Shown here in pieces: positions 1 to 8,215 of a stretch of 64,000 nt of DNA. The notes beneath the pieces are model-generated. The model ran no database searches. It was given only the letters and a program-made list of their open reading frames with translations, and was not told the DNA's origin. The stretch comes from Leeuwenhoekiella sp. MAR_2009_132 (lineage in GTDB: Bacteria; Bacteroidota; Bacteroidia; Flavobacteriales; Flavobacteriaceae), in the NCBI RefSeq assembly GCF_000687915.1, contig NZ_JHZY01000004.1:1560001-1624000 (forward strand). The letters are read 5' to 3'. The position numbers were made by a program, and so were the translations under genes. Every line of letters begins with the position of its first letter. Within the stretch, counting starts at the first letter, position 1.

Positions 1-663
1 AATGCCGAACGTCAGCAACGATCGTATGGCAATCCTGGCGGCGGAAGAGCACAGTATAGCGGAGGCTATGATTCGGGCGATTTTTCAGACTTTTTTGGTT
101 CTATGTTTGGCGGCGCAGGCGGTTCTCGTGGAGGACGTGCTGCGCAGTATAGAGGTCAGGATTTTAATGCAACACTTCAATTAAACCTCGAAGAGGTTTT
201 TAAAACCGAAAAACGCACCATTACCATTAATGGTAAAAATATACGACTTACCATACCTGCAGGGGTAGAAAACGGGCAAACCATAAAAATAAAGGGCTAT
301 GGTGGTGAAGGTGTAAATGGAGGACCTAAAGGTGATTTGCTGCTTCAATTCTCAATTGCAAATAATTCTGCTTTTAAGCGTGATAAAGCAAATTTATATA
401 AAACGGTAGATCTTGATTTATATACTGCAATTTTAGGTGGAGAACTTATCGTAGACACGTTTGATGGGAAAGCAAAATTAAAAGTTGCTGCGGGCACTCA
501 AAGCGGTACGCAGGTTAAATTAAAAGGAAAAGGGTTTCCTGTATATAAAAAGGAAAATCAATTTGGAGATTTGTTTATTACCTATGCCATTAAAGTACCC
601 ACAAATATATCAGAAAAAGAAAAAGAACTATTTGAAGAACTCTCAAAATTACAATCCTCATGA
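1..663 (+). CDS. cbpA: DnaJ-type co-chaperone, CbpA-like, 5' truncated
   Basis: The reading frame is open from the first base, so the J domain lies outside the window. What remains is a Gly/Phe-rich linker (SDFFGSMFGG and GGAGGSRGG) followed by the two beta-sandwich substrate-binding domains of the DnaJ C-terminal region (LTIPAGVENGQTIKIKGYG, then LKVAAGTQSGTQVKLKGKG). There is no CxxCxGxG zinc-finger repeat, which separates it from canonical DnaJ and fits the CbpA/type II group. It should act as an Hsp40 that delivers clients to DnaK in the cytoplasm. Its stop overlaps the ATG of the next gene (ATGA), a CbpM-like modulator, which supports the CbpA assignment. Start codon and promoter are not visible. 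Confidence 0.88.
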   Translation, partial: NAERQQRSYGNPGGGRAQYSGGYDSGDFSDFFGSMFGGAGGSRGGRAAQYRGQDFNATLQLNLEEVFKTEKRTITINGKNIRLTIPAGVENGQTIKIKGYGGEGVNGGPKGDLLLQFSIANNSAFKRDKANLYKTVDLDLYTAILGGELIVDTFDGKAKLKVAAGTQSGTQVKLKGKGFPVYKKENQFGDLFITYAIKVPTNISEKEKELFEELSKLQSS

Positions 664-950
664 GCCATTCAGACTACATACCCGTTCCCGAACTTTGCAA
701 ACATTATTGTATAAAGCAAACCTTTTTTGAAGAATTACACGATAAAGGCGTGCTTGAGATTGTGAGTATAGCGCATACAAATTGCCTGCATCACGAGAGC
801 ATACCCACATTTGAGAAAATAGTGCGTATTTCTGAAGAATTGCATATTAATATTGAAGGAATTGATGTGATTCTAAATCTTTTAGACACGGTAGATGACC
901 TCAGAAATCAGCTAACTGCAACACAAAACCGATTGAGGTTATATGAATAA
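660..950 (+). CDS. cbpM: Chaperone modulator CbpM-like (MerR-type fold)
   Basis: This 96-aa protein starts at an ATG overlapping the stop of the DnaJ-type gene, so the two are translationally coupled. The N-terminal half resembles a degenerate MerR-type helix-turn-helix (YIPVPELCKHY... then FFEELHDKGVLEI). The C-terminal half is a helix ending in a short coiled coil (DTVDDLRNQLTATQNRLR). CbpM proteins bind the J domain of CbpA and restrain it. The position directly after a CbpA-type gene is the main support, since the family is short and divergent. A DNA-binding MerR regulator is the alternative, but it lacks an effector domain. Confidence 0.75.
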   Translation: MSHSDYIPVPELCKHYCIKQTFFEELHDKGVLEIVSIAHTNCLHHESIPTFEKIVRISEELHINIEGIDVILNLLDTVDDLRNQLTATQNRLRLYE

Positions 951-951
951 A

Positions 952-980
952 AAAACCAGACCTTTTTGAGATCTGGTTTT
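952..980 (+). terminator. Bidirectional terminator between cbpM and the aldo/keto reductase
   Basis: A 9-bp perfect stem (AAAACCAGA / TCTGGTTTT) with an 11-nt loop lies between two convergent genes. An A-run precedes it and T-rich sequence follows, so it can terminate transcription from both sides. Confidence 0.75.
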
Positions 981-1004
981 ATCTAATTCTATAAGTTGTA
1001 AAAT

Positions 1005-2039
1005 TTAAGGAGCCGGGTTTGGAATTGCCTTATGTACCGTTTCTATCTCTTCTAAAATTTCTTCAGAAAGAGAGACGTTAATACTGCCTATATTTTCTTT
1101 AAGTTGCTCTAATGAGGTAGCACCTATAATATTTGCAGTCATAAACGGGCGATCTGTTACAAAAGCCAGTGCAAGTTGGGTAATAGATAAACCGTGTTTC
1201 TCTGCGATTGCTATATACTGCTTTGTTGCTGCTACTGCATTATCATTTGAGTATCTATTATACTGCGGAAATTGATTCACCCGAGAATCTTGTGCATCTG
1301 TACCTTTAATATATTTCCCGGAAAGTGTGCCAAAACCAAGCGGTGAATACGCCAGTAATCCTACTTCCTCGCGGTGTAAGAGCTCTGTTAATCCTACTTC
1401 ATCCTTTCGGTTTAATAAATTATAGGGGTTTTGAACCGTTATCATTTTAGGCAATCCTTTACGGGCTTCTTCTAGATATCGAGACAATCCGTAAGGTGTT
1501 TCGTTACTTACACCTATATGTCTTATCAATCCTTCTTTTACAAAGTCCTGTAAACCTTCAAGAATTTCAGCAAAATTATCCTGCCATTTTTCGTTCTCAT
1601 CGTGCGTGTAACCTAGCTTTCCGAAGTAATTGGTATTGCGCTCTGGCCAGTGCAATTGATACAAATCAAGATAATCTGTCTGAAGACGCTTTAAACTTTT
1701 GTGAATGGCATCTTTAAACTCTGCTTTTGTAAAGCCACCAGTACGAATGTGTTTAGACATTGCTGCCGGACCTGCAATTTTAGATGCAATAACCAGATCA
1801 TCACGTTTCCCTTTTTTAGCTAACCATGTACCAATAATACGTTCTGTGCTTCCCTGTGTTTCAGGCTTGGCAGGAACGCTGTATAGCTCTGCAGTATCAA
1901 TAAAGTTTACTCCTTGTTCTATTGCGTAGTCAAGTTGTGCGTGACCTTCGGCTTCGGTATTTTGTTGACCGTACGTCATTGTTCCCAGGCATATCTTACT
2001 CACTTTTACAGTGGTATTGGGGAGCGTTGTGTAGCGCAT
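1005..2039 (-). CDS. NADP-dependent aldo/keto reductase, Tas-like
   Basis: A 344-aa TIM-barrel aldo/keto reductase. The N-terminus reads LGTMTYGQQNTEAEGHAQLDYA, typical of the Tas/YghZ branch. The catalytic tetrad is visible as FIDTAELY (Asp and Tyr), a Lys in VIASKIAG and a His in YQLHWPERN. The C-terminal NADP-binding part contains AYSPLGFGTLSGKY and IIGATSLEQLKENI. It is a cytosolic, NADPH-dependent carbonyl reductase whose substrate cannot be read from the sequence. The full length matches the family. It is followed by a bidirectional terminator and separated from the upstream Rieske gene by another terminator, so it is probably monocistronic. Confidence 0.92.
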   Translation of the reverse strand: MRYTTLPNTTVKVSKICLGTMTYGQQNTEAEGHAQLDYAIEQGVNFIDTAELYSVPAKPETQGSTERIIGTWLAKKGKRDDLVIASKIAGPAAMSKHIRTGGFTKAEFKDAIHKSLKRLQTDYLDLYQLHWPERNTNYFGKLGYTHDENEKWQDNFAEILEGLQDFVKEGLIRHIGVSNETPYGLSRYLEEARKGLPKMITVQNPYNLLNRKDEVGLTELLHREEVGLLAYSPLGFGTLSGKYIKGTDAQDSRVNQFPQYNRYSNDNAVAATKQYIAIAEKHGLSITQLALAFVTDRPFMTANIIGATSLEQLKENIGSINVSLSEEILEEIETVHKAIPNPAP

Positions 2040-2120
2040 ATTCTTTAATTTTTTTGAATTTTGTAAAAGTAAAGAAGTGAATTTTTAGGAATTAATTTTT
2101 GTGAAAAAATTTAAGAAGAA

Positions 2121-2154
2121 ACTAAAAGAGCCTGCAAACGCAGGCTCTTTTAGT
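2121..2154 (-). terminator. Terminator of the Rieske lipoprotein gene
   Basis: A 14-bp perfect inverted repeat (ACTAAAAGAGCCTG / CAGGCTCTTTTAGT) with loop CAAACG lies just past the stop of the minus-strand Rieske gene. Confidence 0.8.
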
Positions 2155-2181
2155 TTTGTATAATTATGTAAGTACTATTAA

Positions 2182-2643
2182 TTATGCTTTTCGAGCTGTT
2201 ATAGAAGATCCGTTTATAGTCGTTGTATAAATTTTTAAAGCACGCACACTACCCGATGAATTTTGTGGGCCACGTATAATACCACCATCTACCTCAAAGC
2301 GAGCAGCGTGTAATTGACACTCAATTAAATTAGCGCTTCCCTGAAAGAGTAAACGTCCTCCCTGATGGGGGCATAATGATTCTGTAGCAACAAATGATGC
2401 TGAGGTTTCTCCCTCGCTAATACGTATAAATAAAACACCGTTTTGTGTTTTTTGAGCTCCTACAGTGGCGAGGTCACTTAGATTAACCGTAACATCTACA
2501 GGGTTTCCACCGGTACCACCATTAGTATCTGGCACGTTAGAGCCACCATCATCGCCGGTGCTGCATGCAGCCAGGAGACAAGAGCCGGAACACGCCAGAA
2601 ATACACCCTTTCCTACTGTAATCAAAAAGTCTTTTCTATCCAT
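2182..2643 (-). CDS. Rieske [2Fe-2S] lipoprotein
   Basis: A 153-aa protein with a lipoprotein-type N-terminus: a basic start, a hydrophobic segment and the lipobox LLAAC, so it is probably exported and lipidated. After a Gly/Asn-rich linker comes a compact Rieske fold with both ligand pairs: CPHQG (Cys, His) and about 17 residues later CQLH (Cys, His). The first and last ligands are spaced as in Rieske ferredoxin-like domains. It should carry a [2Fe-2S] cluster and transfer electrons in the periplasm or at a membrane, partner unknown. No oxygenase subunit or cytochrome bc component is nearby. Flavobacterial genomes often carry such orphan Rieske lipoproteins. Start chosen at the only ATG. Confidence 0.85.
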   Translation of the reverse strand: MDRKDFLITVGKGVFLACSGSCLLAACSTGDDGGSNVPDTNGGTGGNPVDVTVNLSDLATVGAQKTQNGVLFIRISEGETSASFVATESLCPHQGGRLLFQGSANLIECQLHAARFEVDGGIIRGPQNSSGSVRALKIYTTTINGSSITARKA

Positions 2644-2801
2644 AATAAACTCGTTTTTATTTATAATCGTTAATTAAATACTACGTTTAAAGCAAACCGA
2701 AAACTGGTGCTTTTCAATCTTAAGTATTGTATTTTAAAAGTTTAGTGGTTGTATTTTAGGTATATACGAAGTATTGTTAAAAAAGGTTTAAAACAAAAAA
2801 A

Positions 2802-2824
2802 TCCGCTTGCAAATTGCAAGCGGA
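2802..2824 (-). terminator. Terminator of the OmpA-like gene
   Basis: Stem TCCGCTTGC / GCAAGCGGA with loop AAATT, followed on the minus strand by a T-run (the A-run at 2794-2801 on the plus strand). It lies 27 nt past the OmpA-like gene's stop. Confidence 0.8.
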
Positions 2825-2850
2825 CTACTAAATATTAAAACTGAAAAAAG

Positions 2851-3810
2851 CTAGATCTCGTTAAGCAATTTTGTTACCTCGTCAAGTTGAGGGGTTAGAA
2901 TTACTTCGATTCTTCGGTTTTTTGCTTTTCCTTCTGCTGTAGTATTAGGCGCTACGGGAGCATATTCTCCACGACCTGCAGCCGTTAAGTTTTGTGGGTT
3001 AATAGCAGAATTCTGACTTAAAATCTCAACAATAGCTGTTGCTCTTTTTGTAGATAAATCCCAGTTATTGTTTATTGTGCCACTGCCGTTATAAGGTACA
3101 TTATCTGTATGCCCTTCTATGAGTACAGCAATTTCAGAATTATCTGCAAGTACAGACCCTAACTGCTGTACCGCTTTGCGGCCGTTAGCTCCTACCGTCC
3201 AGCTACCGCTGTCAAAAAGCAATTTGTTTTCTAACGAAATATAAACCTTACCATTACGCTGTTCTACCGTTAAACCTTTTCCTTCAAAATCTACAAGAGC
3301 TTTTGAAATCGCATCTTTTAATGCACGCATTTTTGCATCTTTAGCAGCAATCATAGACTCAAGCTCATCTACACGTTGCGAACGTTCTGCAAGATCCCGC
3401 TGAAGTTTTTCAAGACGGGCCTGCTCTGTTGCAAGGGCGAGTTGTTTTTCATCAAGTTCACTTAATAATTCTCTGTTTTTCTTAGAATTTTCGGCAAGAC
3501 TCTTTGAGCTGTTTGCTTCTAAGGCATCGTACGATTTTTGTAAATTTTCAAGATTGCTCTTGGCAGCTGCATACTGGCTCGCGAGTTGGTCACGCTCTGC
3601 TGTTGCACTTTCAAGTTCTTCACGCAAGCGGGAAGATTCGGTTTCAAACTGATTTTTTAATCGGTTTGAAGTAGCAAGATCTCTATCTAGATCTTGATTT
3701 TCGGCTTTAAGACCGGCATAGCGCGCTTCTAGATCTTTGTAAACTTTTGCAGAAACACACGAAGTAAGTGTAGCAGCGCTAAATAGAATAACGCAAAACT
3801 TTTTTAGCAT
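2851..3810 (-). CDS. OmpA-family peptidoglycan-binding lipoprotein with coiled coil
   Basis: A 319-aa protein with a lipoprotein signal (LTSC at about residue 18). A long coiled coil spans about residues 25-170, rich in Glu, Lys, Leu and Ala heptads. The C-terminal OmpA/MotB domain follows at about 190-315, with LLFDSGSWTV, the binding motif LIEGHTDNVPY, and NRRIEVIL. It is expected to be anchored in the outer membrane by its lipid and to bind peptidoglycan through the OmpA domain, acting as an envelope spacer. The coiled-coil plus OmpA architecture is common in Bacteroidota. It has its own terminator. Confidence 0.88.
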   Translation of the reverse strand: MLKKFCVILFSAATLTSCVSAKVYKDLEARYAGLKAENQDLDRDLATSNRLKNQFETESSRLREELESATAERDQLASQYAAAKSNLENLQKSYDALEANSSKSLAENSKKNRELLSELDEKQLALATEQARLEKLQRDLAERSQRVDELESMIAAKDAKMRALKDAISKALVDFEGKGLTVEQRNGKVYISLENKLLFDSGSWTVGANGRKAVQQLGSVLADNSEIAVLIEGHTDNVPYNGSGTINNNWDLSTKRATAIVEILSQNSAINPQNLTAAGRGEYAPVAPNTTAEGKAKNRRIEVILTPQLDEVTKLLNEI

Positions 3811-3882
3811 AATTATAAAGTGATTAAGTTGTTTTTCAGTAACGCAGGCATTGTTAATTTATTGGTGATCTACCTAATAAAA

Positions 3883-4653
3883 TTATTTGCCTGTATAGTT
3901 TAGTTCTAAAAGGGCAGGGCAATGGTCACTGTGCTTAGCATCGGGTAAAATTACGGCTCTGGAAATCGCGTCTTGTAACGGTTCACTTACCATATTGTAA
4001 TCAAGACGCCAGCCTTTGTTATTAGCGCGTGCATTTGCACGGTAACTCCACCAGCTGTATTGCTCTACATTTGCATTAAGGTGTCTAAAACTGTCTGTAA
4101 AGCCACTATTTATAAGACCACTCATCCACTCGCGTTCTACAGGTAAAAAGCCACTTACATTTTTAAGACGTACCGGGTCGTGAATATCTATAGGCTCATG
4201 ACAAATATTGTAATCTCCGCCTATTACCAGATTAGGTCGTGTTTTGCGCAGCTCATCTGCATACTTTTGAAAATCTGCCATATACTTAAACTTATGCTCA
4301 AGTCTATCTGCATTTGTACCGCTGGGCAGATACATACTCATAATGCTAAGGTCACCAAAATCTACACGTAAATTACGCCCTTCAAAATCCATATAATCAA
4401 TGCCGGTGCCGTGAACAACATTGTCGGGTTCGTTTTTAGTAAGTATTGCAACACCACTATATCCTTTTTTCTGTGCGCTAAACCAGTAATCGTGATAGCC
4501 GGTTTCTTTAAGAAAGTCAATTTCTACCTGCTCTTTATTTGCTTTGGTTTCCTGCAACAATAATACATCTGGGTCTGTCTGCTTAATCCAGTCAAGAAGT
4601 CCTTTTTTAACCGCTGCGCGTATTCCGTTTACATTATAGGTTATGATTTTCAT
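3883..4653 (-). CDS. xth: Exodeoxyribonuclease III
   Basis: A 256-aa exonuclease III / AP endonuclease of the endonuclease-exonuclease-phosphatase fold. Visible motifs in order: ITYNVNGIRAA (Asn), LLLQETK (metal-binding Glu), the GGDYNICH motif carrying the catalytic Asp and Asn, WSYR and the C-terminal SDHCPALLEL (Asp-His). It is full length with no extension. It removes nucleotides 3'->5' from duplex DNA and incises abasic sites in base-excision repair. It stands alone between the OmpA-like gene and a divergent outer-membrane gene. Confidence 0.96.
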   Translation of the reverse strand: MKIITYNVNGIRAAVKKGLLDWIKQTDPDVLLLQETKANKEQVEIDFLKETGYHDYWFSAQKKGYSGVAILTKNEPDNVVHGTGIDYMDFEGRNLRVDFGDLSIMSMYLPSGTNADRLEHKFKYMADFQKYADELRKTRPNLVIGGDYNICHEPIDIHDPVRLKNVSGFLPVEREWMSGLINSGFTDSFRHLNANVEQYSWWSYRANARANNKGWRLDYNMVSEPLQDAISRAVILPDAKHSDHCPALLELNYTGK

Positions 4654-4795
4654 GCGTTTGTTTTGTATTTAGGGCGAAGTTAATTATTTAGGTTTAATCT
4701 ATATTCAATAGATAGATGACATCAAGCAGTATTAAGCAGCGCCAAAGTTAAGAACGCAGGTATGCTTTGTACTTTTTCATGTAGTTTTATAGCCG

Positions 4796-7700
4796 ATGCG
4801 CAACCTTGCCTGTTTATTACTATTTTCTCTGTGCTTAAGCAGTTTTGCTCAGGATCGCGGTTTTGCAGAAATCAAGACCAAAACGTATGCGGTACGCGAT
4901 ACAATACGTATCGATTCAGTAAGTATTAATCCGGCATTGTTTAGAGTTACCAGCCAAGAAGGGAACTTAATAGACAGCACCGCCTACACTATAGATTTTG
5001 GTACTTCATTACTTGTTTTTAAAAAGAACGAGAACCTACCAGATTCCATACGAGTGCACTATAGAACATATCCAGAATTTTTAACCAGGCGTTATTTTGA
5101 ATACGATCCTGATTTAGTTGTACAAAGTTCTGGAAATCTGGAGAAGGTATATGCGCTCAAAAAGGAAAATTCAAAGCAAGAGATTGTACCATTTGATGGG
5201 CTTGATGTTACGGGAAGTTTAGTACGTGGTGTCACCTCTGGCAACAACCAGAACAGCACTTTAAACAGCGAATTAGACCTTCAGATTACAGGTAAACTGA
5301 GTGAACGTGTCTCCTTGAGGGCGTCGTTACAGGATGCTAATATTCCGCAGCAAGATGGCGGCTATTCACAGCGTCTAGATGAGTTTGACCAGATATTTAT
5401 TGAACTTTATAGCGATGACTGGAGTATACGAGCCGGTGATATTAATTTAGAAAATAACACTTCTTATTTTGGCAGATTTTCAAAAAAGGTACAGGGGCTT
5501 TCGCTTCGCGGAACTTTAAATCACTCAACAACCGAAACAGATTTATTTGCGACCGCTGCACTCGTACGCGGAGTATTTACACAAAGCCGATTTACGGGAC
5601 AGGAAGGTAATCAAGGACCCTATAAATTAACGGGGCCTAACGGAGAATTATATGTGCTCATTGTGAGTGGCAGCGAGCGTGTTTTTGTAAACGGAGTCTT
5701 GCTGAAGCGCGGTGAGACAGCAGATTATGTGATAGACTACAATGCCGGTGAATTGCGCTTTAATCCCACGTTTCCCATTACGAGTGAGATGCGTATTTCG
5801 GTAGAATATCAATACAGTGAGCAAAACTTCACCAGAATTATTGCATATGCAGGAGGTGATCACAAGACAAATGATGACCGCCTGCAGTTAAATGCTCATG
5901 TGTATTCTGAAAGCGATGCTAAAAATCAGCCTCTCTTACAAAATTTAAATGCAGATCAAGTAGCTGTTTTGCAGCGTGCAGGAGATGACACATCTCAAAT
6001 GTTTGCTCCCGGGGTAAACCCCGAAACCTATAACGAGAACAAAATTTTATACCGAAAGGAAACACGCAATGGGCAGGATGTTTATATTTTTTCAAATAAT
6101 CCTGAAGATGCATTGTTTAATGTGCGTTTTACGCAAGTAGGGCCTAATGAGGGAGATTACCGCCTGAGTACGGCTACAGCGGTTAATCGTATTTATGAAT
6201 TTGTAGCGCCTTTAAATGGGGTTTCACAAGGTGATTTTGCACCGGTAGTGCGTCTTTTTGCCCCAACACAATTGCAGATGGCAGTTGTGCAAGGCTCGTA
6301 CAACGCTTCAGACAAAACAGCGATTTCCTTTGAAGGCGCAGGCAGCAAACGCGATCTTAATTTATTTTCAGATTTAAATGATAAGGATAATACGGGTTTT
6401 GCCGGTAAACTTGATGTGCGACATCGTGTACTAGGCAACAGCAAGGCAACGTCTTTAGATGCTTTTGCAACAGTAGATTATATACAAGATAACTTTGAAA
6501 ATATAGAGCGTACGTATGCAATTGAATTTAGCAGAGACTGGAATTTACCGGTATTTCCTAAAGGAAACCAGGCTTTAATTACGACAGGTTTACAGCTAAG
6601 AGACTCTGCGCGCGGATTTCTAGATTATCGGTTTGAAAATCTCAGCTATTCAAATACATATACAGGAAACCGAAACAGTATCGTGGCTAATTACAGGCAT
6701 AAGAACTTACGTACTTTTTTAAACACAAGTTATCTCAAAACCGAAGCAGATACGTCAAAAACCGAATTTTTCAGACTGAATAGCACTACTGTTTATGGTC
6801 ACAAGAAATCGTGGATTGGCGCAAAATTGAGAGCAGAAAACAATGTAGGTACCCAAACGCTAACGGGGAGATTAGATCCTTTAAGTCAGCGATTTCAGTC
6901 GGTTGAAGCTTTTGTGGGACGCGGAGACAGTACTCAGGTTTTTGTTGAATTAGGCTACAGACACCGGGTAAACGACAGTTTACGCGGTCCTGGTTTAGCG
7001 CGTGTAAATCACAGCAATACCTACTACTTAAAATCACAATTAATAAAATCGAAAACCACGTCTCTGGGTCTTTTTGTAAACTACAGGCAATTGGTTTTTT
7101 CTGAAAAAACTAAAGAGACTGAGCGGTCTTTAAATTCAAGATTACTTTTTGATCAGCGTCTTTTTAAAAATATTATGCGCTTAAATACGGTTTTTGAAAC
7201 CAGCAGCGGCACCCTTCCACAGCAAGAATTCACCTATGTAAAAGTTGATGAGGGACAAGGTGTCTACACGTGGAATGATTATAATGGTGATGCAATACAA
7301 CAACTTCAAGAATTTGAAATTGCACAATTTAAAGACGAGGCCGACTTTATAAAAGTGTTACTCCCCAATCAGATTTTTATAAAAACGCATCAAAATAAAT
7401 TCAGTCAGCTGCTGACTTTAGATTTTCAGCAATGGAGCGGGCAGAGTGGTTTTAAAAAATTTGTCTCTCATTTTTACAACCAGACAAGTTATCTAATAGA
7501 CCAGAAGATTTTGAGAGCGGGAGATTCTTTTGATTTGAATCCGTTTAATGAGCGGGAAGATGCTTTAGGATTGAATCTCAATTTTAGAAATACCTTATTT
7601 TTTAATAGAGGGAAGCAGAAATACACGACCAGTTATACTTACTTAGCAAATACAACGCGTAATTTAGTTTCGTTAGGATTACAAACTAATGAATTACGCA

Positions 7701-8215
7701 GCCATCAATTTAATTTTTTACACAAGGTTAAAGCGAGTTACCTGTTTAATTTAAAAGCAGATTTGGGATCAAACTCGAGTACTTCAGCAAATTTTGAGCA
7801 GCGTAATTTTGATGTTTCCAGCGTAGCGGTTAACCCCAAAATAGCTTATTTATATAGTGATAATTCTAGAATTGAGGCGTTTTACGGTATTGCGACTAAA
7901 GAAAATACACTTGGAGAACAGGAGTATTTAAAGCAGCAAGATTTGGGTCTTTCGTTCTCGTATAGCAACACCGAAAAAGTCTCGTTAAATGCAGAGGCAA
8001 AATACATTAGTAATGCATTTAGCGGGAGTGCATTTTCTCCTGTTGCGTATTTAATGCTCGAAGGCTTGCAGCCAGGCGCTAATTTTACGTGGACGGCATT
8101 GGCGCAAAAAAGAATCACAAAATTTTTAGATCTCAATCTGGCTTATTTTGGCAGAAAAAGTGAGACCTCAAAAACAATACACACGGGAACTGTACAACTA
8201 CGCGCCTTTTTTTAA
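4796..8215 (+). CDS. Large predicted outer-membrane beta-barrel protein, function unknown
   Basis: An 1139-aa protein with a Sec signal peptide ending SSFAQ. The mature part has an N-terminal beta-rich region with RVHYRTYP and TYTID-like strands. A module around residues 270-345 (GPYKLTGPNGELYVLIVSGSERVFVNG then ADYVIDYNAGELRFNPTFPI) resembles a motif I know from large Bacteroidota surface proteins, including SprA-like ones. The remaining 750 residues are long alternating amphipathic strands ending in a terminal Phe-Phe, as expected for a barrel inserted by BAM. No plug, TonB box or T9SS tail is seen. It may be a surface protein or translocon-like barrel, but no specific function is claimed. 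The stop overlaps that of the convergent T9SS gene. Confidence 0.7.
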   Translation: MRNLACLLLFSLCLSSFAQDRGFAEIKTKTYAVRDTIRIDSVSINPALFRVTSQEGNLIDSTAYTIDFGTSLLVFKKNENLPDSIRVHYRTYPEFLTRRYFEYDPDLVVQSSGNLEKVYALKKENSKQEIVPFDGLDVTGSLVRGVTSGNNQNSTLNSELDLQITGKLSERVSLRASLQDANIPQQDGGYSQRLDEFDQIFIELYSDDWSIRAGDINLENNTSYFGRFSKKVQGLSLRGTLNHSTTETDLFATAALVRGVFTQSRFTGQEGNQGPYKLTGPNGELYVLIVSGSERVFVNGVLLKRGETADYVIDYNAGELRFNPTFPITSEMRISVEYQYSEQNFTRIIAYAGGDHKTNDDRLQLNAHVYSESDAKNQPLLQNLNADQVAVLQRAGDDTSQMFAPGVNPETYNENKILYRKETRNGQDVYIFSNNPEDALFNVRFTQVGPNEGDYRLSTATAVNRIYEFVAPLNGVSQGDFAPVVRLFAPTQLQMAVVQGSYNASDKTAISFEGAGSKRDLNLFSDLNDKDNTGFAGKLDVRHRVLGNSKATSLDAFATVDYIQDNFENIERTYAIEFSRDWNLPVFPKGNQALITTGLQLRDSARGFLDYRFENLSYSNTYTGNRNSIVANYRHKNLRTFLNTSYLKTEADTSKTEFFRLNSTTVYGHKKSWIGAKLRAENNVGTQTLTGRLDPLSQRFQSVEAFVGRGDSTQVFVELGYRHRVNDSLRGPGLARVNHSNTYYLKSQLIKSKTTSLGLFVNYRQLVFSEKTKETERSLNSRLLFDQRLFKNIMRLNTVFETSSGTLPQQEFTYVKVDEGQGVYTWNDYNGDAIQQLQEFEIAQFKDEADFIKVLLPNQIFIKTHQNKFSQLLTLDFQQWSGQSGFKKFVSHFYNQTSYLIDQKILRAGDSFDLNPFNEREDALGLNLNFRNTLFFNRGKQKYTTSYTYLANTTRNLVSLGLQTNELRSHQFNFLHKVKASYLFNLKADLGSNSSTSANFEQRNFDVSSVAVNPKIAYLYSDNSRIEAFYGIATKENTLGEQEYLKQQDLGLSFSYSNTEKVSLNAEAKYISNAFSGSAFSPVAYLMLEGLQPGANFTWTALAQKRITKFLDLNLAYFGRKSETSKTIHTGTVQLRAFF

